Positions 54,653-63,455 of a stretch of 64,000 nt of DNA are shown here, piece by piece. Position 1 is the first letter of the stretch, and each line of letters begins with the position of its first letter. The notes beneath the pieces were generated by a model. That model worked only from the letters and a program-made list of their open reading frames with translations. It was not told the DNA's origin and did no database searches. Source of the stretch: Prevotella sp. (GTDB taxonomy: Bacteria; Bacteroidota; Bacteroidia; Bacteroidales; Bacteroidaceae); NCBI GenBank assembly GCA_017617615.1, contig JAFZVV010000011.1, positions 310,001-374,000 of the forward strand, given 5' to 3'. Both the position numbers and the translations under genes were made by a program.

Positions 54653-56482
54653 TTATTTTTTGAAATGCTCGAAAATCACCTGTGCCTTTGCCGGTCCTAC
54701 GAGTTCCTGAAGCTGCTGCAACGACGCTTCCTTGATGTTTTTCACGGATTTCAATGCCTTGATCAGTGTGTCTTTCGTCTTTGGTCCTATTCCCTTGATA
54801 TCATCGAGTTCGGAATGCAATGCATGCTTGCTGCGCTTGTCGCGGTGGAAAGTGATGGCATAGCGGTGCACTTCTTCTTGTATCCGCGAGAGTACATGGA
54901 AAAGTTCACTGTCTGTCTTCATGCCTATCACTACGGGAGGAAAGCCGAAAAGCAATTCGTTGGTGCGGTGCCTGTCGTCTTTTGCCAGTCCTGCAATGGC
55001 GATATCGAGGTGCAGTTCGTCTTCCACCACCTGTCTCACCACCTCCATCTGTCCTTTACCTCCATCGGTGATGATGAGGTCGGGTAGGGGAGTACCCTCT
55101 TCCACCATACGGCTGTAGCGTCGTCGCACCACTTCTTTCATCGAGGCATAGTCATCGGGGCCGGTGACGGTCTTGATCGTGTATTTCCGGTAGTCTTTTT
55201 TGCTGGGTTTCATGCCCTTGAACACCACGCACCCAGCCACGGCATCCTCGCCGCTGATATTGGAATTGTCGAAACATTCTATCTGGTAAGGCATTTTCTC
55301 GAGTTGCAGGGCATGCTGCAACTCCTTCATCAGACGGGTCTGCCGTTGTTCGGGGTTGAGTTTCTCGCTGCGTTTCAACCTGTCGAGACGGTATTGTCGG
55401 CCGTTCATCTGCGACAGTTCGAGCAGGTGTTTCTTGTCTCCCCGTTGCGGGATGGTCACTTCCACGTTCTCAGGCACCCATTCTATCTCTGCGGGCAGGA
55501 TGATTTCCCTGGCATCACTGTGGAAACGATGCCTTATCTCGGGGATGGCCAGGGCGAGCAACTCATCATCGGTTTCCTGCAGTTTCCGCTTATATTCAAT
55601 GGTAAATGCCTGGTTGATGCTACCGTTGGTCACATGCATATAGTTGACGAAGGCATACCCAGAATGTTCGTCGTTGGTGATGCTGAACACGTCTACGTTG
55701 TGAATGGTATTGCTCACCACCTCGCTCTTGGCACAGTAGTTGTCGATGAGGGCTATCCTGCGCTTGATTTCCTCAGCCTCCTCAAAACGGAGTTGCTGTG
55801 CCCTTTCCATCATCAACTGGGTGAGTTGCCGGATGATTTCCCTGGTGTTTCCCTTGAGGATTTCCTTGGCCTGACGGATATTCTCCTGATAGTCTTCATA
55901 CGACTGTTTTGCCACACATGGGGCATCGCAGAGGTGCAGGTGGTATTTCAGACAGGTCTTGTATTTGCCCTCAGCAATACGTTCCTTGGTCATCACCATA
56001 TTGCAGGCACGGGGCTTGTAGAGCCGTCGGATGAGGTCGAGCACGGCAATCATCGGTCCCATGTTACTGTAGGGCCCGTAGTAGGTACCCGATTTGCGGT
56101 TAATGTTGCGTGTCTTGAAAATACGCGGAAAGGGTTCGTTGGTGACGCAGATGCTGGGGTAGGTCTTGCCGTCTTTCAACAGGACGTTGTAGCGTGGCTT
56201 GTATTTCTTGATGAGACTGTTCTCCAACAGCAAGGCATCTTCCTCGGTCTTCACTACCGTATACTTGATGTCCCTGATCTTACTGACGAGGACCTTGGTC
56301 TTGAATCTATCTACTTCCTTGTGGAAATAGGAGGACACCCGCCGCTTCAGGTTCTTGGCCTTACCCACATAGATGATTACGCCATTATCGTCGAGATACT
56401 GGTAACTGCCGGGTTGCTCGGGCATGTTGAGCACGATGTTTTTCAACCGTTGTCGGAGTTGCTCGTCACTTTCGTTTTTCAT
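54653..56482 (-). CDS. uvrC: excinuclease ABC subunit C
   Basis: 609 aa. GIY-YIG nuclease (GSYQYLDDNGVIIYVGKAKN, ~20-39), the UvrB-binding UVR region (~205-240), the RNase-H-like second nuclease (~370-530, with IECFDNSNISGEDAVAG), and a C-terminal HhH pair (~555-609). It makes both incisions in nucleotide excision repair with UvrA/UvrB. A parS-like site lies 16 bp upstream of its start. Confidence 0.96.
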   Translation of the reverse strand: MKNESDEQLRQRLKNIVLNMPEQPGSYQYLDDNGVIIYVGKAKNLKRRVSSYFHKEVDRFKTKVLVSKIRDIKYTVVKTEEDALLLENSLIKKYKPRYNVLLKDGKTYPSICVTNEPFPRIFKTRNINRKSGTYYGPYSNMGPMIAVLDLIRRLYKPRACNMVMTKERIAEGKYKTCLKYHLHLCDAPCVAKQSYEDYQENIRQAKEILKGNTREIIRQLTQLMMERAQQLRFEEAEEIKRRIALIDNYCAKSEVVSNTIHNVDVFSITNDEHSGYAFVNYMHVTNGSINQAFTIEYKRKLQETDDELLALAIPEIRHRFHSDAREIILPAEIEWVPENVEVTIPQRGDKKHLLELSQMNGRQYRLDRLKRSEKLNPEQRQTRLMKELQHALQLEKMPYQIECFDNSNISGEDAVAGCVVFKGMKPSKKDYRKYTIKTVTGPDDYASMKEVVRRRYSRMVEEGTPLPDLIITDGGKGQMEVVRQVVEDELHLDIAIAGLAKDDRHRTNELLFGFPPVVIGMKTDSELFHVLSRIQEEVHRYAITFHRDKRSKHALHSELDDIKGIGPKTKDTLIKALKSVKNIKEASLQQLQELVGPAKAQVIFEHFKK

Positions 56483-56497
56483 CGTGGGGTAGGGGAA

Positions 56498-56513
56498 TGT
56501 TCCACGTGAAACG
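56498..56513. other. parS site (15/16), upstream of uvrC
   Basis: TGTTCCACGTGAAACG matches the ParB consensus TGTTNCACGTGAAACA at all but the last base. It is 16 bp before the uvrC ATG, in the gap between uvrC and apt. Confidence 0.8.
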
Positions 56514-56584
56514 TGATTTTTTCAAATAGTGAGACAGGTAAAACGAGTTGGAATGAGCAAAAACCAGTGATACAGGAAAACAAT

Positions 56585-57115
56585 CTATACCTGCATCAAG
56601 GTAGTGATTTCCACCATGTCGCCAAAGGGCTTGCGACCATCGAGACCCTCGTTCACCAGTTCGATGATGAAGTTCATGTAGGTCTTCTTCGGATGGAACT
56701 TGTTCACCAGGTCGAGGGCAGCTTTCATCGTACCGCCGGTGGCCAACAAGTCATCGTGGAGGAGCACCACGTCGTTCTCGTCGATGGCATCTTTGTGGAT
56801 TTCGATGGTATCCTCACCATACTCTTTCTTGTAGGTCTCGCTGACGGTCTCGCCGGGGAGCTTGCCGGGCTTACGGCAGAGCACTACACCGGCACCCAGT
56901 TTCACTGCCAGCGCAGAAGCCATGACGAAGCCACGGCTCTCGATACCCACGATTTTGGTGATGCCTTTGTCCTTGTAGATTTCATAGAGTTCATCGAGCA
57001 TAATTCTGAGGCACTCGGCGTTCTTGAAGAGGGTGGTTACGTCTCTGAAGTTGATTCCCTTCACGGGGAAGTCGGGGATGCTCCTAAGGTTGTTGAGCAG
57101 GATTTCGTTGTTCAT
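56585..57115 (-). CDS. apt: adenine phosphoribosyltransferase
   Basis: 176 aa. PRPP loop VLLHDDLLATGGTMKA (~119-134) and the APT region IVGIESRGFVMASALA (~55-70). It salvages adenine to AMP. Both sides carry parS-like sites: one beyond its 3' end near uvrC, one 23 bp upstream of its start. Confidence 0.95.
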   Translation of the reverse strand: MNNEILLNNLRSIPDFPVKGINFRDVTTLFKNAECLRIMLDELYEIYKDKGITKIVGIESRGFVMASALAVKLGAGVVLCRKPGKLPGETVSETYKKEYGEDTIEIHKDAIDENDVVLLHDDLLATGGTMKAALDLVNKFHPKKTYMNFIIELVNEGLDGRKPFGDMVEITTLMQV

Positions 57116-57137
57116 GTCGTATAGTTAATTGATTGGT

Positions 57138-57153
57138 TGTTTCACGTGAAACA
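57138..57153. other. parS site (perfect 16/16), between apt and mnmG
   Basis: TGTTTCACGTGAAACA is a perfect palindrome equal to the widely conserved parS sequence bound by ParB/Spo0J. It lies in the 56-bp gap between the apt start and the mnmG stop. Confidence 0.9.
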
Positions 57154-57171
57154 TAAAAAGTTTTTACAATT

Positions 57172-59037
57172 TTATCTTCCTATCATCACCAGCATGGCAT
57201 TGATATCCGAGGGAGACACCCCAGGTATGCGACTTGCCTGTGCCAGTGTTTCGGGGTTGATGCGCTCCAGTTTCTGGCGGGCTTCGATGGAAATTTGGGT
57301 CATGTTCTTGTAGTCGAAATGCCCTTTTATCTTGATGTCTTCCAACCGGTGCATCTTGTCGGCCACCATTCTTTCGCGTTCGATATACCCCTTGTATTTC
57401 ATCAGCACTTCTGCTGCCTCTGCAATTTCTTCCTTGCGGTTGGGCAGCCCATCGATAACAGCATGAAGTTCGGGCAGCATCTCCTGCAAGGTAGAGAGGT
57501 CTACCTGCGGACGGCCCAACAAGTCCACAGCCTTGCAGCCATAGTGGAGTGGGGTAGTGCCCAACTGTTCCAGACGAGGGTTCACTTCCTTGGGTTTGAT
57601 GGAAGCATTCTCACAGAAGTGTATGATACGGGCGATAGCCTCTTTCTTCTCCATCCACCAGTCGTAACGTTCTCGCGAGGCCAGTCCAAGTTGGTAAGCC
57701 CTTTCGGTGAGGCGTGCATCGGCATCGTCCTGACGAAGCAGAATACGGTATTCCGCACGCGAGGTGAACATCCGATAAGGCTCGTCTACACCCTTCGTCA
57801 CCAGGTCATCGATGAGCACACCGATATAGCTCTCGTCACGCTGCATCACGAAAGGCACGCCACCACCACAACGGATGGCTGCGTTGACACCTGCCACCAA
57901 TCCTTGTCCGGCAGCCTCCTCATATCCCGTGGTGCCGTTCACCTGTCCCGCGAGGAACAACCCTGGGATGACCTTTGACTCCAAGGAATGGGACAACTGT
58001 GTGGGGTCGAAGAAATCATATTCTATGGCATAGCCTGGACGATACACTTTCACATCCCTGAGCGCAGGAATCTGTCGGAGCGCATTAATCTGCACGTCCA
58101 TCGGCATGCTCGACGAAAAACCGTTGAGGTACATCTCATTGGTATGTTCTCCCTCGGGCTCGAGGAAGAGCATATGTTGCTCACGTTCGGGAAAAGTCAC
58201 CAACTTCGTTTCTATCGACGGACAGTAACGCGGACCGATACTTTGTATCTGACCATTGTAAAGGGGTGAGTCGGCAAGACCGCCACGCAGCACGTCGTGC
58301 ACTGCGGGGTTGGTATAGCATATCCAACAAGTGAGTGCCTTCAGTTGGCGAGGAGACCCCATGAAACTGAACTGGTGGAAATCATGTTCGCCATCTTGTA
58401 TCTCCATCTCCTCGAGATGTACCGTACGGCGGTCGATGCGCACCGGTGTGCCTGTCTTCATCCGTGCCGTACGCACCCCATGACGTGTAATGCTCTCGGT
58501 GAGATGCAGCGCTGCCGGTTCGGCAATGCGTCCGCCAGGTACCTGACTACGGCCGATATGCAACAGACCATTGAGGAACGTCCCGGCAGTGATGATAATG
58601 CTCTTGGCACGAATCTCCACACCCCATAGCGTGGTGACACCCACGGCCTCGCCATCCTCCACGATGAGCTGCTCCACTTGGTCTTGCCAGATGTCGAGCA
58701 AGGGGATGGCATCGAGTGTGTCGCGCCATTTCCATATGAATTTACCCCTGTCGCACTGAGCCCTCGGACTCCATACCGCGGGACCCTTCGAACGGTTGAG
58801 CATACGGAACTGTATGGCAGTGGCATCAGTGACAATGCCCATCCATCCACCCAGCGCATCGATTTCGCGTACAATTTGTCCCTTGGCAATACCGCCAACG
58901 GCAGGGTTGCAACTCATCTGCGCAATCTTGTTCATGTCCATCGTCACGAGAAGGGTGCGCGCACCCATGCCGGCAGCAGCACAGGCCGCTTCACAGCCCG
59001 CATGTCCGCCGCCCACGACAATGACATCATAATCCAT
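57172..59037 (-). CDS. mnmG: tRNA uridine-5-carboxymethylaminomethyl synthesis enzyme MnmG (GidA)
   Basis: 621 aa from ATG 59037 (MDYDVIVVGGGHAGCEAA); ATG 59049 (MSYRMDYD) is possible. The FAD motif VVGGGHAGCEAA (~6-17), MNKIAQMSCNPAVGG, and the C-terminal tRNA/MnmE-binding region are intact. With MnmE it modifies U34 of tRNAs using FAD and methylene-THF. gidA is next to the replication origin in many bacteria, which fits the oriC and parS signals here. Confidence 0.96.
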   Translation of the reverse strand: MDYDVIVVGGGHAGCEAACAAAGMGARTLLVTMDMNKIAQMSCNPAVGGIAKGQIVREIDALGGWMGIVTDATAIQFRMLNRSKGPAVWSPRAQCDRGKFIWKWRDTLDAIPLLDIWQDQVEQLIVEDGEAVGVTTLWGVEIRAKSIIITAGTFLNGLLHIGRSQVPGGRIAEPAALHLTESITRHGVRTARMKTGTPVRIDRRTVHLEEMEIQDGEHDFHQFSFMGSPRQLKALTCWICYTNPAVHDVLRGGLADSPLYNGQIQSIGPRYCPSIETKLVTFPEREQHMLFLEPEGEHTNEMYLNGFSSSMPMDVQINALRQIPALRDVKVYRPGYAIEYDFFDPTQLSHSLESKVIPGLFLAGQVNGTTGYEEAAGQGLVAGVNAAIRCGGGVPFVMQRDESYIGVLIDDLVTKGVDEPYRMFTSRAEYRILLRQDDADARLTERAYQLGLASRERYDWWMEKKEAIARIIHFCENASIKPKEVNPRLEQLGTTPLHYGCKAVDLLGRPQVDLSTLQEMLPELHAVIDGLPNRKEEIAEAAEVLMKYKGYIERERMVADKMHRLEDIKIKGHFDYKNMTQISIEARQKLERINPETLAQASRIPGVSPSDINAMLVMIGR

Positions 59038-59153
59038 CCTGTAGCTCATATCAGAAAACAGAGAATTTCGGGGTTCATCCAACTCATCACCTCACTGATG
59101 AATCAAATCCACCGCAAAAGTAAGCATAATAATCGGTTTTTTTCTTAAAAACC

Positions 59154-59184
59154 TTTGAATTATCATTAAAAAATACTATTTTTG
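59154..59184 (+). promoter_or_regulatory. promoter of the fumarate reductase operon (TTTG-N19-TATTTTTG)
   Basis: TTTG 59154-59157 and TATTTTTG 59177-59184 with a 19-bp spacer match the Bacteroidota consensus. A start near 59190 gives a ~120-nt leader. Confidence 0.75.
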
Positions 59185-59203
59185 CATTCCAAAGGCGTTC
59201 TCC

Positions 59204-59227
59204 AATACCCATCATTGGGTATTTTTT
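59204..59227 (+). terminator. terminator-like hairpin in the leader of the fumarate reductase operon
   Basis: AATACCCA-TCAT-TGGGTATT is a perfect 8-bp stem with a 4-base loop, immediately followed by a T6 run. It begins about 15 nt after the expected transcription start and 84 nt before the start codon, so it could act as an attenuator. A second, weaker stem (ATTATT/AATAAT) lies at 59259-59272. Confidence 0.6.
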
Positions 59228-59310
59228 GCCTCATTAACCCACAAACGAATACTATACCATTATTGAAATAATAGTAACACTATAATTAAATAATTAAATT
59301 TCAATCATTT

Positions 59311-59997
59311 ATGTGGTTAATCAATTCTTCTATTGGTAGGAAGGTCGTGATGTCGGTCACCGGTATTGCGCTCATCCTGTTCCTGACGTTCCACTGTTGC
59401 ATGAACGTCGCTGCACTATTCTCAGGCGAAGCCTACAACTGGATTTGCGAGTTGCTGGGCTCCAACTGGTATGCAGTAGTTGCCACCCTGGGTCTGGCAG
59501 CGTTGGCAGTCATTCACATTGTCTACGCCTTCATACTCACGATGCAGAACCGCAGGGCACGTGGCAATGAGCGTTATGCTGTCACCGACACCCCAGCAAA
59601 GGTGGAATGGGCATCGCAGAACATGCTCGTGCTCGGTATCATCATCGCACTCGGCCTGTTGCTGCACCTGTTCAATTTCTGGTACAACATGATGTTTGCC
59701 GAACTCTTTGACATCCATACCAAGCTCAGTCCCACCGACGGCTTCGGATGGATCAAGGAAACTTTCTCCAACCCCGTCTTTGTGGTGCTTTACATCATCT
59801 GGCTCGTGGCCCTGTGGTTCCACCTCTCACATGGTTTCTGGAGTGCCTTGCAGACCCTCGGATGGAATGGCAAGATCTGGTTCAAGCGTTGGAAAGTCAT
59901 AGGTAACATCTATGTCACCATCCTCATCGCATGCTTCCTCATCGTAGTGCTGGCATTCTTCTTCAAGTGTGCACCAAGTCTCTGCTGCGCATTATAA
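59311..59997 (+). CDS. fumarate reductase/succinate dehydrogenase cytochrome b subunit
   Basis: 228 aa with five membrane helices. The N terminus (MWLINSSIGRKVVMSVTG) and the His residues in FLTFHCCMNV, VIHIVYAF, LLHLFNFW and LWFHLSHGFW are the pattern of the diheme, single-polypeptide anchor of the epsilon/Bacteroidota-type quinol:fumarate reductase. It binds the two hemes b and links the menaquinol pool to the catalytic subunits. First gene of the three-gene operon. Confidence 0.92.
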   Translation: MWLINSSIGRKVVMSVTGIALILFLTFHCCMNVAALFSGEAYNWICELLGSNWYAVVATLGLAALAVIHIVYAFILTMQNRRARGNERYAVTDTPAKVEWASQNMLVLGIIIALGLLLHLFNFWYNMMFAELFDIHTKLSPTDGFGWIKETFSNPVFVVLYIIWLVALWFHLSHGFWSALQTLGWNGKIWFKRWKVIGNIYVTILIACFLIVVLAFFFKCAPSLCCAL

Positions 59998-60028
59998 TCA
60001 ATAATCCTTTTTTAAAATTCGTAATGTC

Positions 60029-62011
60029 ATGACTAAGAAAATAGATTCAAGAATTCCCGAAGGACCAGTAGCAGAGAAATGGACCAACTACAAGGCCCAC
60101 CAGCGCTTGGTGAACCCGAAGAACAAACTGAAACTCGATGTCATCGTCGTGGGTACAGGTCTGGCAGGTGCCAGTGCCGCTGCCAGTCTTGGCGAGATGG
60201 GCTTCAATGTCATCAATCTCTGTATACAAGACTCACCACGCCGTGCACACTCCATCGCCGCACAGGGTGGTATCAATGCTGCCAAGTGCTACCAGAACGA
60301 TGGCGACTCCGTATACCGTCTATTCTATGACACCGTGAAGGGTGGCGACTACCGTGCCCGTGAGGCCAACGTCTACCGTCTGGCAGAGGTGTCGAACAAT
60401 ATCATCGACCAGTGTGTGGCACAAGGCGTGCCTTTCGCACGTGAGTATGGTGGCATGTTGGCTAACCGCTCGTTCGGTGGCGCACAGGTGTCGCGTACTT
60501 TCTATGCCAAGGGACAGACAGGACAGCAGTTGCTGCTCGGTGCCTATTCCTCACTCAGCGCACAGGTACAGGCTGGTAAGGTAAAACTCTATACCCGCTA
60601 TGAGATGGAAGACGTGGTTATCGTCGACGGCCGTGCACGCGGTATCATCGCCAAGAACCTCGTCACCGGAAAACTCGAGCGTTTCTCCGCCAATGCCGTG
60701 GTCATCGCCACCGGTGGTTATGGTAACACCTACTTCCTCTCCACCAATGCCATGGGCTGCAACTGCACCGCTGCTATCCAGTGCTACCGCAAGGGTGCTT
60801 ATTTTGCAAATCCTTCGTATGTGCAGATTCATCCTACTTGTATCCCCGTTCATGGCGACAAACAGTCGAAACTGACCCTGATGTCGGAGTCACTGCGTAA
60901 CGACGGACGTATCTGGGTACCCAAGAAACTTGAGGATGCCAAGGCCCTGCAGGCAGGTACCAAACAAGGTTATGAAATTCCTGAAGAAGACCGCGATTAC
61001 TACCTTGAGCGCCGTTATCCCGCCTTCGGTAACCTCGTTCCACGCGACGTGGCATCACGTGCCGCCAAAGAGCGTTGCGACAAAGGCTTCGGCGTGAACA
61101 ACACCGGTCTGGCTGTGTTCCTCGACTTCTCAGAGTCTATCAACCGTCTGGGTATCGATGTCATCATGCAACGCTATGGCAACCTCTTCGAGATGTATGA
61201 GGAAATCACCGACGTGTTCCCCGGCAAGAAAGCCTGTGAGATTGACGGCGTGACCTACTACCACCCGATGATGATTTATCCCGCCATCCACTACACCATG
61301 GGTGGTATCTGGGTAGACTATGAGCTGCAGACATCCATCAAGGGTCTCTTCGCCATCGGCGAGTGCAACTTCTCCGACCATGGTGCCAACCGCCTCGGTG
61401 CCTCTGCACTTATGCAGGGTTTGGCCGACGGTTACTTTGTGCTGCCCTACACCATACAGAACTACCTGGCCGACCAGGCTGTATGGCCACGCATCTCCAC
61501 CGACCTACCCGAGTTCGAAGAAGCAGAGAAAGCCGTGGAAGCAGAAATTGACCGACTGATGAATATCAAGGGCAAGCGCAGTGTCGACTCCATCCACAAG
61601 GAACTTGGCCACATCATGTGGGAGCATGTGGGTATGGGCCGTACCGCCGAAGGTCTCAAGGAAGGTATTGAACTCATCAAGAAACTGCGTAAGGAGTTTG
61701 ACACCAACCTCTTCATCCCCGGATCGAAAGAGGGTCTCAACATCGAGCTCGACAAGGCCATCCACCTGCGCGACTTCATCATTATGGGTCAACTCGTAGC
61801 CTACGACGCCCTCTCACGCAATGAGAGCTGTGGCGGACACTTCCGCGAGGAATACCAGACCGAGGAAGGCGAGGCCAAGCGCGACGACGAGAACTACTTC
61901 TATGTGGGCTGCTGGGAATACCAAGGCGAAGACGACAAGGCACCCGAGCTCATCAAGGAGCCGTTAGAGTATGAGGCAATCAAGGTACAAACACGTAATT
62001 ATAAGAACTAA
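60029..62011 (+). CDS. fumarate reductase/succinate dehydrogenase flavoprotein subunit
   Basis: 660 aa. FAD-binding [19 protein letters not shown] (~40-58), the flavin-His segment [16 protein letters not shown] (~73-88), and substrate-site blocks [13 protein letters not shown] and ARSRAA-equivalent region. It interconverts fumarate and succinate; in fermenting Prevotella the flow toward succinate predominates. Starts 31 bp after the anchor gene. A short GCAGAG...CTCTGC hairpin at 62026-62052 separates it from the iron-sulfur gene. Confidence 0.95.
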   Translation: MTKKIDSRIPEGPVAEKWTNYKAHQRLVNPKNKLKLDVIVVGTGLAGASAAASLGEMGFNVINLCIQDSPRRAHSIAAQGGINAAKCYQNDGDSVYRLFYDTVKGGDYRAREANVYRLAEVSNNIIDQCVAQGVPFAREYGGMLANRSFGGAQVSRTFYAKGQTGQQLLLGAYSSLSAQVQAGKVKLYTRYEMEDVVIVDGRARGIIAKNLVTGKLERFSANAVVIATGGYGNTYFLSTNAMGCNCTAAIQCYRKGAYFANPSYVQIHPTCIPVHGDKQSKLTLMSESLRNDGRIWVPKKLEDAKALQAGTKQGYEIPEEDRDYYLERRYPAFGNLVPRDVASRAAKERCDKGFGVNNTGLAVFLDFSESINRLGIDVIMQRYGNLFEMYEEITDVFPGKKACEIDGVTYYHPMMIYPAIHYTMGGIWVDYELQTSIKGLFAIGECNFSDHGANRLGASALMQGLADGYFVLPYTIQNYLADQAVWPRISTDLPEFEEAEKAVEAEIDRLMNIKGKRSVDSIHKELGHIMWEHVGMGRTAEGLKEGIELIKKLRKEFDTNLFIPGSKEGLNIELDKAIHLRDFIIMGQLVAYDALSRNESCGGHFREEYQTEEGEAKRDDENYFYVGCWEYQGEDDKAPELIKEPLEYEAIKVQTRNYKN

Positions 62012-62091
62012 TGTGCAAGCCGAATGCAGAGAAAAACTTGTTTAAACTCTGCTGAGGCGAAACCATTAGTCATCAAAGATAACTAAAAATT

Positions 62092-62850
62092 ATGGCTAAA
62101 AATATATCATTCACTATCAAGTTCTGGCGTCAGAACGGACCTCGTGAGAAAGGATATTTCGACACACACGAGATGAAAGACATTCCCGACGACACCTCTT
62201 TCCTGGAGATGCTCGACATCCTCAACGAGGAACTGATCAACGAAGGCCGTGAGCCATTCGTGTTCGACCACGACTGCCGCGAGGGTATCTGCGGTATGTG
62301 CTCGCTCTACATTAACGGCACACCACACGGCAAGACTGAGCGCGGTGCTACCACCTGCCAACTCTACATGCGCCGCTTCAATGACGGCGACGTCATCACC
62401 GTGGAGCCCTGGCGCTCCGCTGGCTTCCCTGTCATCAAGGACTGCATGGTAGACCGTGGCGCTTTCGATAAGATTATCCAAGCCGGCGGATATACCAGCA
62501 TTCGCACAGGACAGGCACAGGATGCCAATGCCATCCTCATCCCGAAACAGGATGCCGACGAGGCCATGGACTGCGCCTCATGCATCGGTTGCGGTGCCTG
62601 TGTGGCTGCCTGCAAGAACGGCTCTGCCATGCTCTTCGTGAGCTCGAAGGTGAGCCAGCTGGCTCTCCTCCCACAAGGACGTCCAGAGGCCGCCAAACGC
62701 GCCAAGGCAATGATGGCAAAGATGGAGGAACTGGGTTTCGGCAACTGCACCAACACCCGCGCATGCGAGGCCGTGTGCCCGAAGAGCGAGACCATCGCCA
62801 ACATCGCACGCCTCAACCGCGAATTCATCAAAGCCAAACTGGCCGACTAA
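62092..62850 (+). CDS. fumarate reductase/succinate dehydrogenase iron-sulfur subunit
   Basis: 252 aa. [2Fe-2S] ligands C62, C67, C70 and C89 (CREGICGMC...TTC), then [14 protein letters not shown] (C161-C174) and [12 protein letters not shown] supplying the [4Fe-4S] and [3Fe-4S] clusters. It carries electrons between the FAD subunit and the heme anchor. Operon order anchor-flavoprotein-iron-sulfur is the Bacteroidota norm. The operon ends at the hairpin at 62887. Confidence 0.95.
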   Translation: MAKNISFTIKFWRQNGPREKGYFDTHEMKDIPDDTSFLEMLDILNEELINEGREPFVFDHDCREGICGMCSLYINGTPHGKTERGATTCQLYMRRFNDGDVITVEPWRSAGFPVIKDCMVDRGAFDKIIQAGGYTSIRTGQAQDANAILIPKQDADEAMDCASCIGCGACVAACKNGSAMLFVSSKVSQLALLPQGRPEAAKRAKAMMAKMEELGFGNCTNTRACEAVCPKSETIANIARLNREFIKAKLAD

Positions 62851-62886
62851 ACCCGTCAACACATCCCATCAGGGATTCAAAACCAG

Positions 62887-62920
62887 AGTCAGGCAAACAA
62901 ATCGTTTGCCTGACTTTTTT
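62887..62920 (+). terminator. intrinsic terminator of the fumarate reductase operon
   Basis: AGTCAGGCAAAC / GTTTGCCTGACT, a perfect 12-bp stem with a 5-base loop and T6 tail, 37 bp after the stop. Confidence 0.93.
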
Positions 62921-63018
62921 AAAAGCCGAAAAGATACAATAATTTTGTGCATTTCATTTCGACATAACTTCGGCTAAGTATTTCTGCAACGGTATTGCCC
63001 TTGGTTTTATCAAGAACA

Positions 63019-63391
63019 TATTATCATTATTTATTTTCCTTTTTTTAAAAAATAAAAAAATGATGAATGATTATAGGCTGTGGAAAAAGTGGAAAACCTA
63101 TACGGAATGCCATCAATGATGAGTTAGGATGAAATAAAATCATTTATCCATCTTGAAACGGTATTTTAAATGATTTACATACAATATATTATCATGTTTT
63201 CCACAATGATTTGATATGGTGGATAAAAACATGTGGATAAATGTAGGTTGTTTATGGATGTGCAAAACCTTTTTGAAAAACACCCTATGATAGTCGGGAT
63301 TATCCACCAAATAACAGTCATTTCAAAAAGAGTTGGATAACCCAAAAGTTTTCCAATTGTTTTCCTTGAGGTTATCCACAGCTTATCCACA
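63019..63391. other. candidate chromosomal replication origin (oriC)
   Basis: The gene-free gap 62921-63455 holds three perfect DnaA boxes (TTATCCACA): 63232-63240 on the minus strand, 63372-63380 and 63383-63391 on the plus strand, the last two 11 bp apart. One-mismatch boxes lie at 63079, 63197, 63218 and 63300, and two-mismatch boxes at 63144 and 63332. A strongly AT-rich stretch with T7 and A6-A7 runs at 63019-63073 could be the unwinding element. parS sites and mnmG lie 4-6 kb away. Short open frames across this gap are noise. Confidence 0.75.
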
Positions 63392-63405
63392 ATTTGGTGT
63401 AAAAC

Positions 63406-63437
63406 TTTGGTAATACAAAAAGTTAATGTTAATTTTG
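63406..63437 (+). promoter_or_regulatory. promoter of mutS (TTTG-N20-TAATTTTG)
   Basis: TTTG 63406-63409 and TAATTTTG 63430-63437 with a 20-bp spacer. The paired perfect DnaA boxes end 15 bp upstream, so DnaA binding could affect mutS transcription. Confidence 0.7.
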
Positions 63438-63455
63438 TAGCATAATTATTTTACT

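Noticed and set aside
62012..62091. Possible RNA gene between the flavoprotein and iron-sulfur genes
   Set aside because: Only a small GCAGAG/CTCTGC hairpin with an A/T-rich loop; more likely an mRNA stability or coupling element.
63175..63390. 71-codon frame in the origin gap
   Set aside because: Rich in Ile and aromatic residues and made of the DnaA-box and AT-rich sequence; no coding character.
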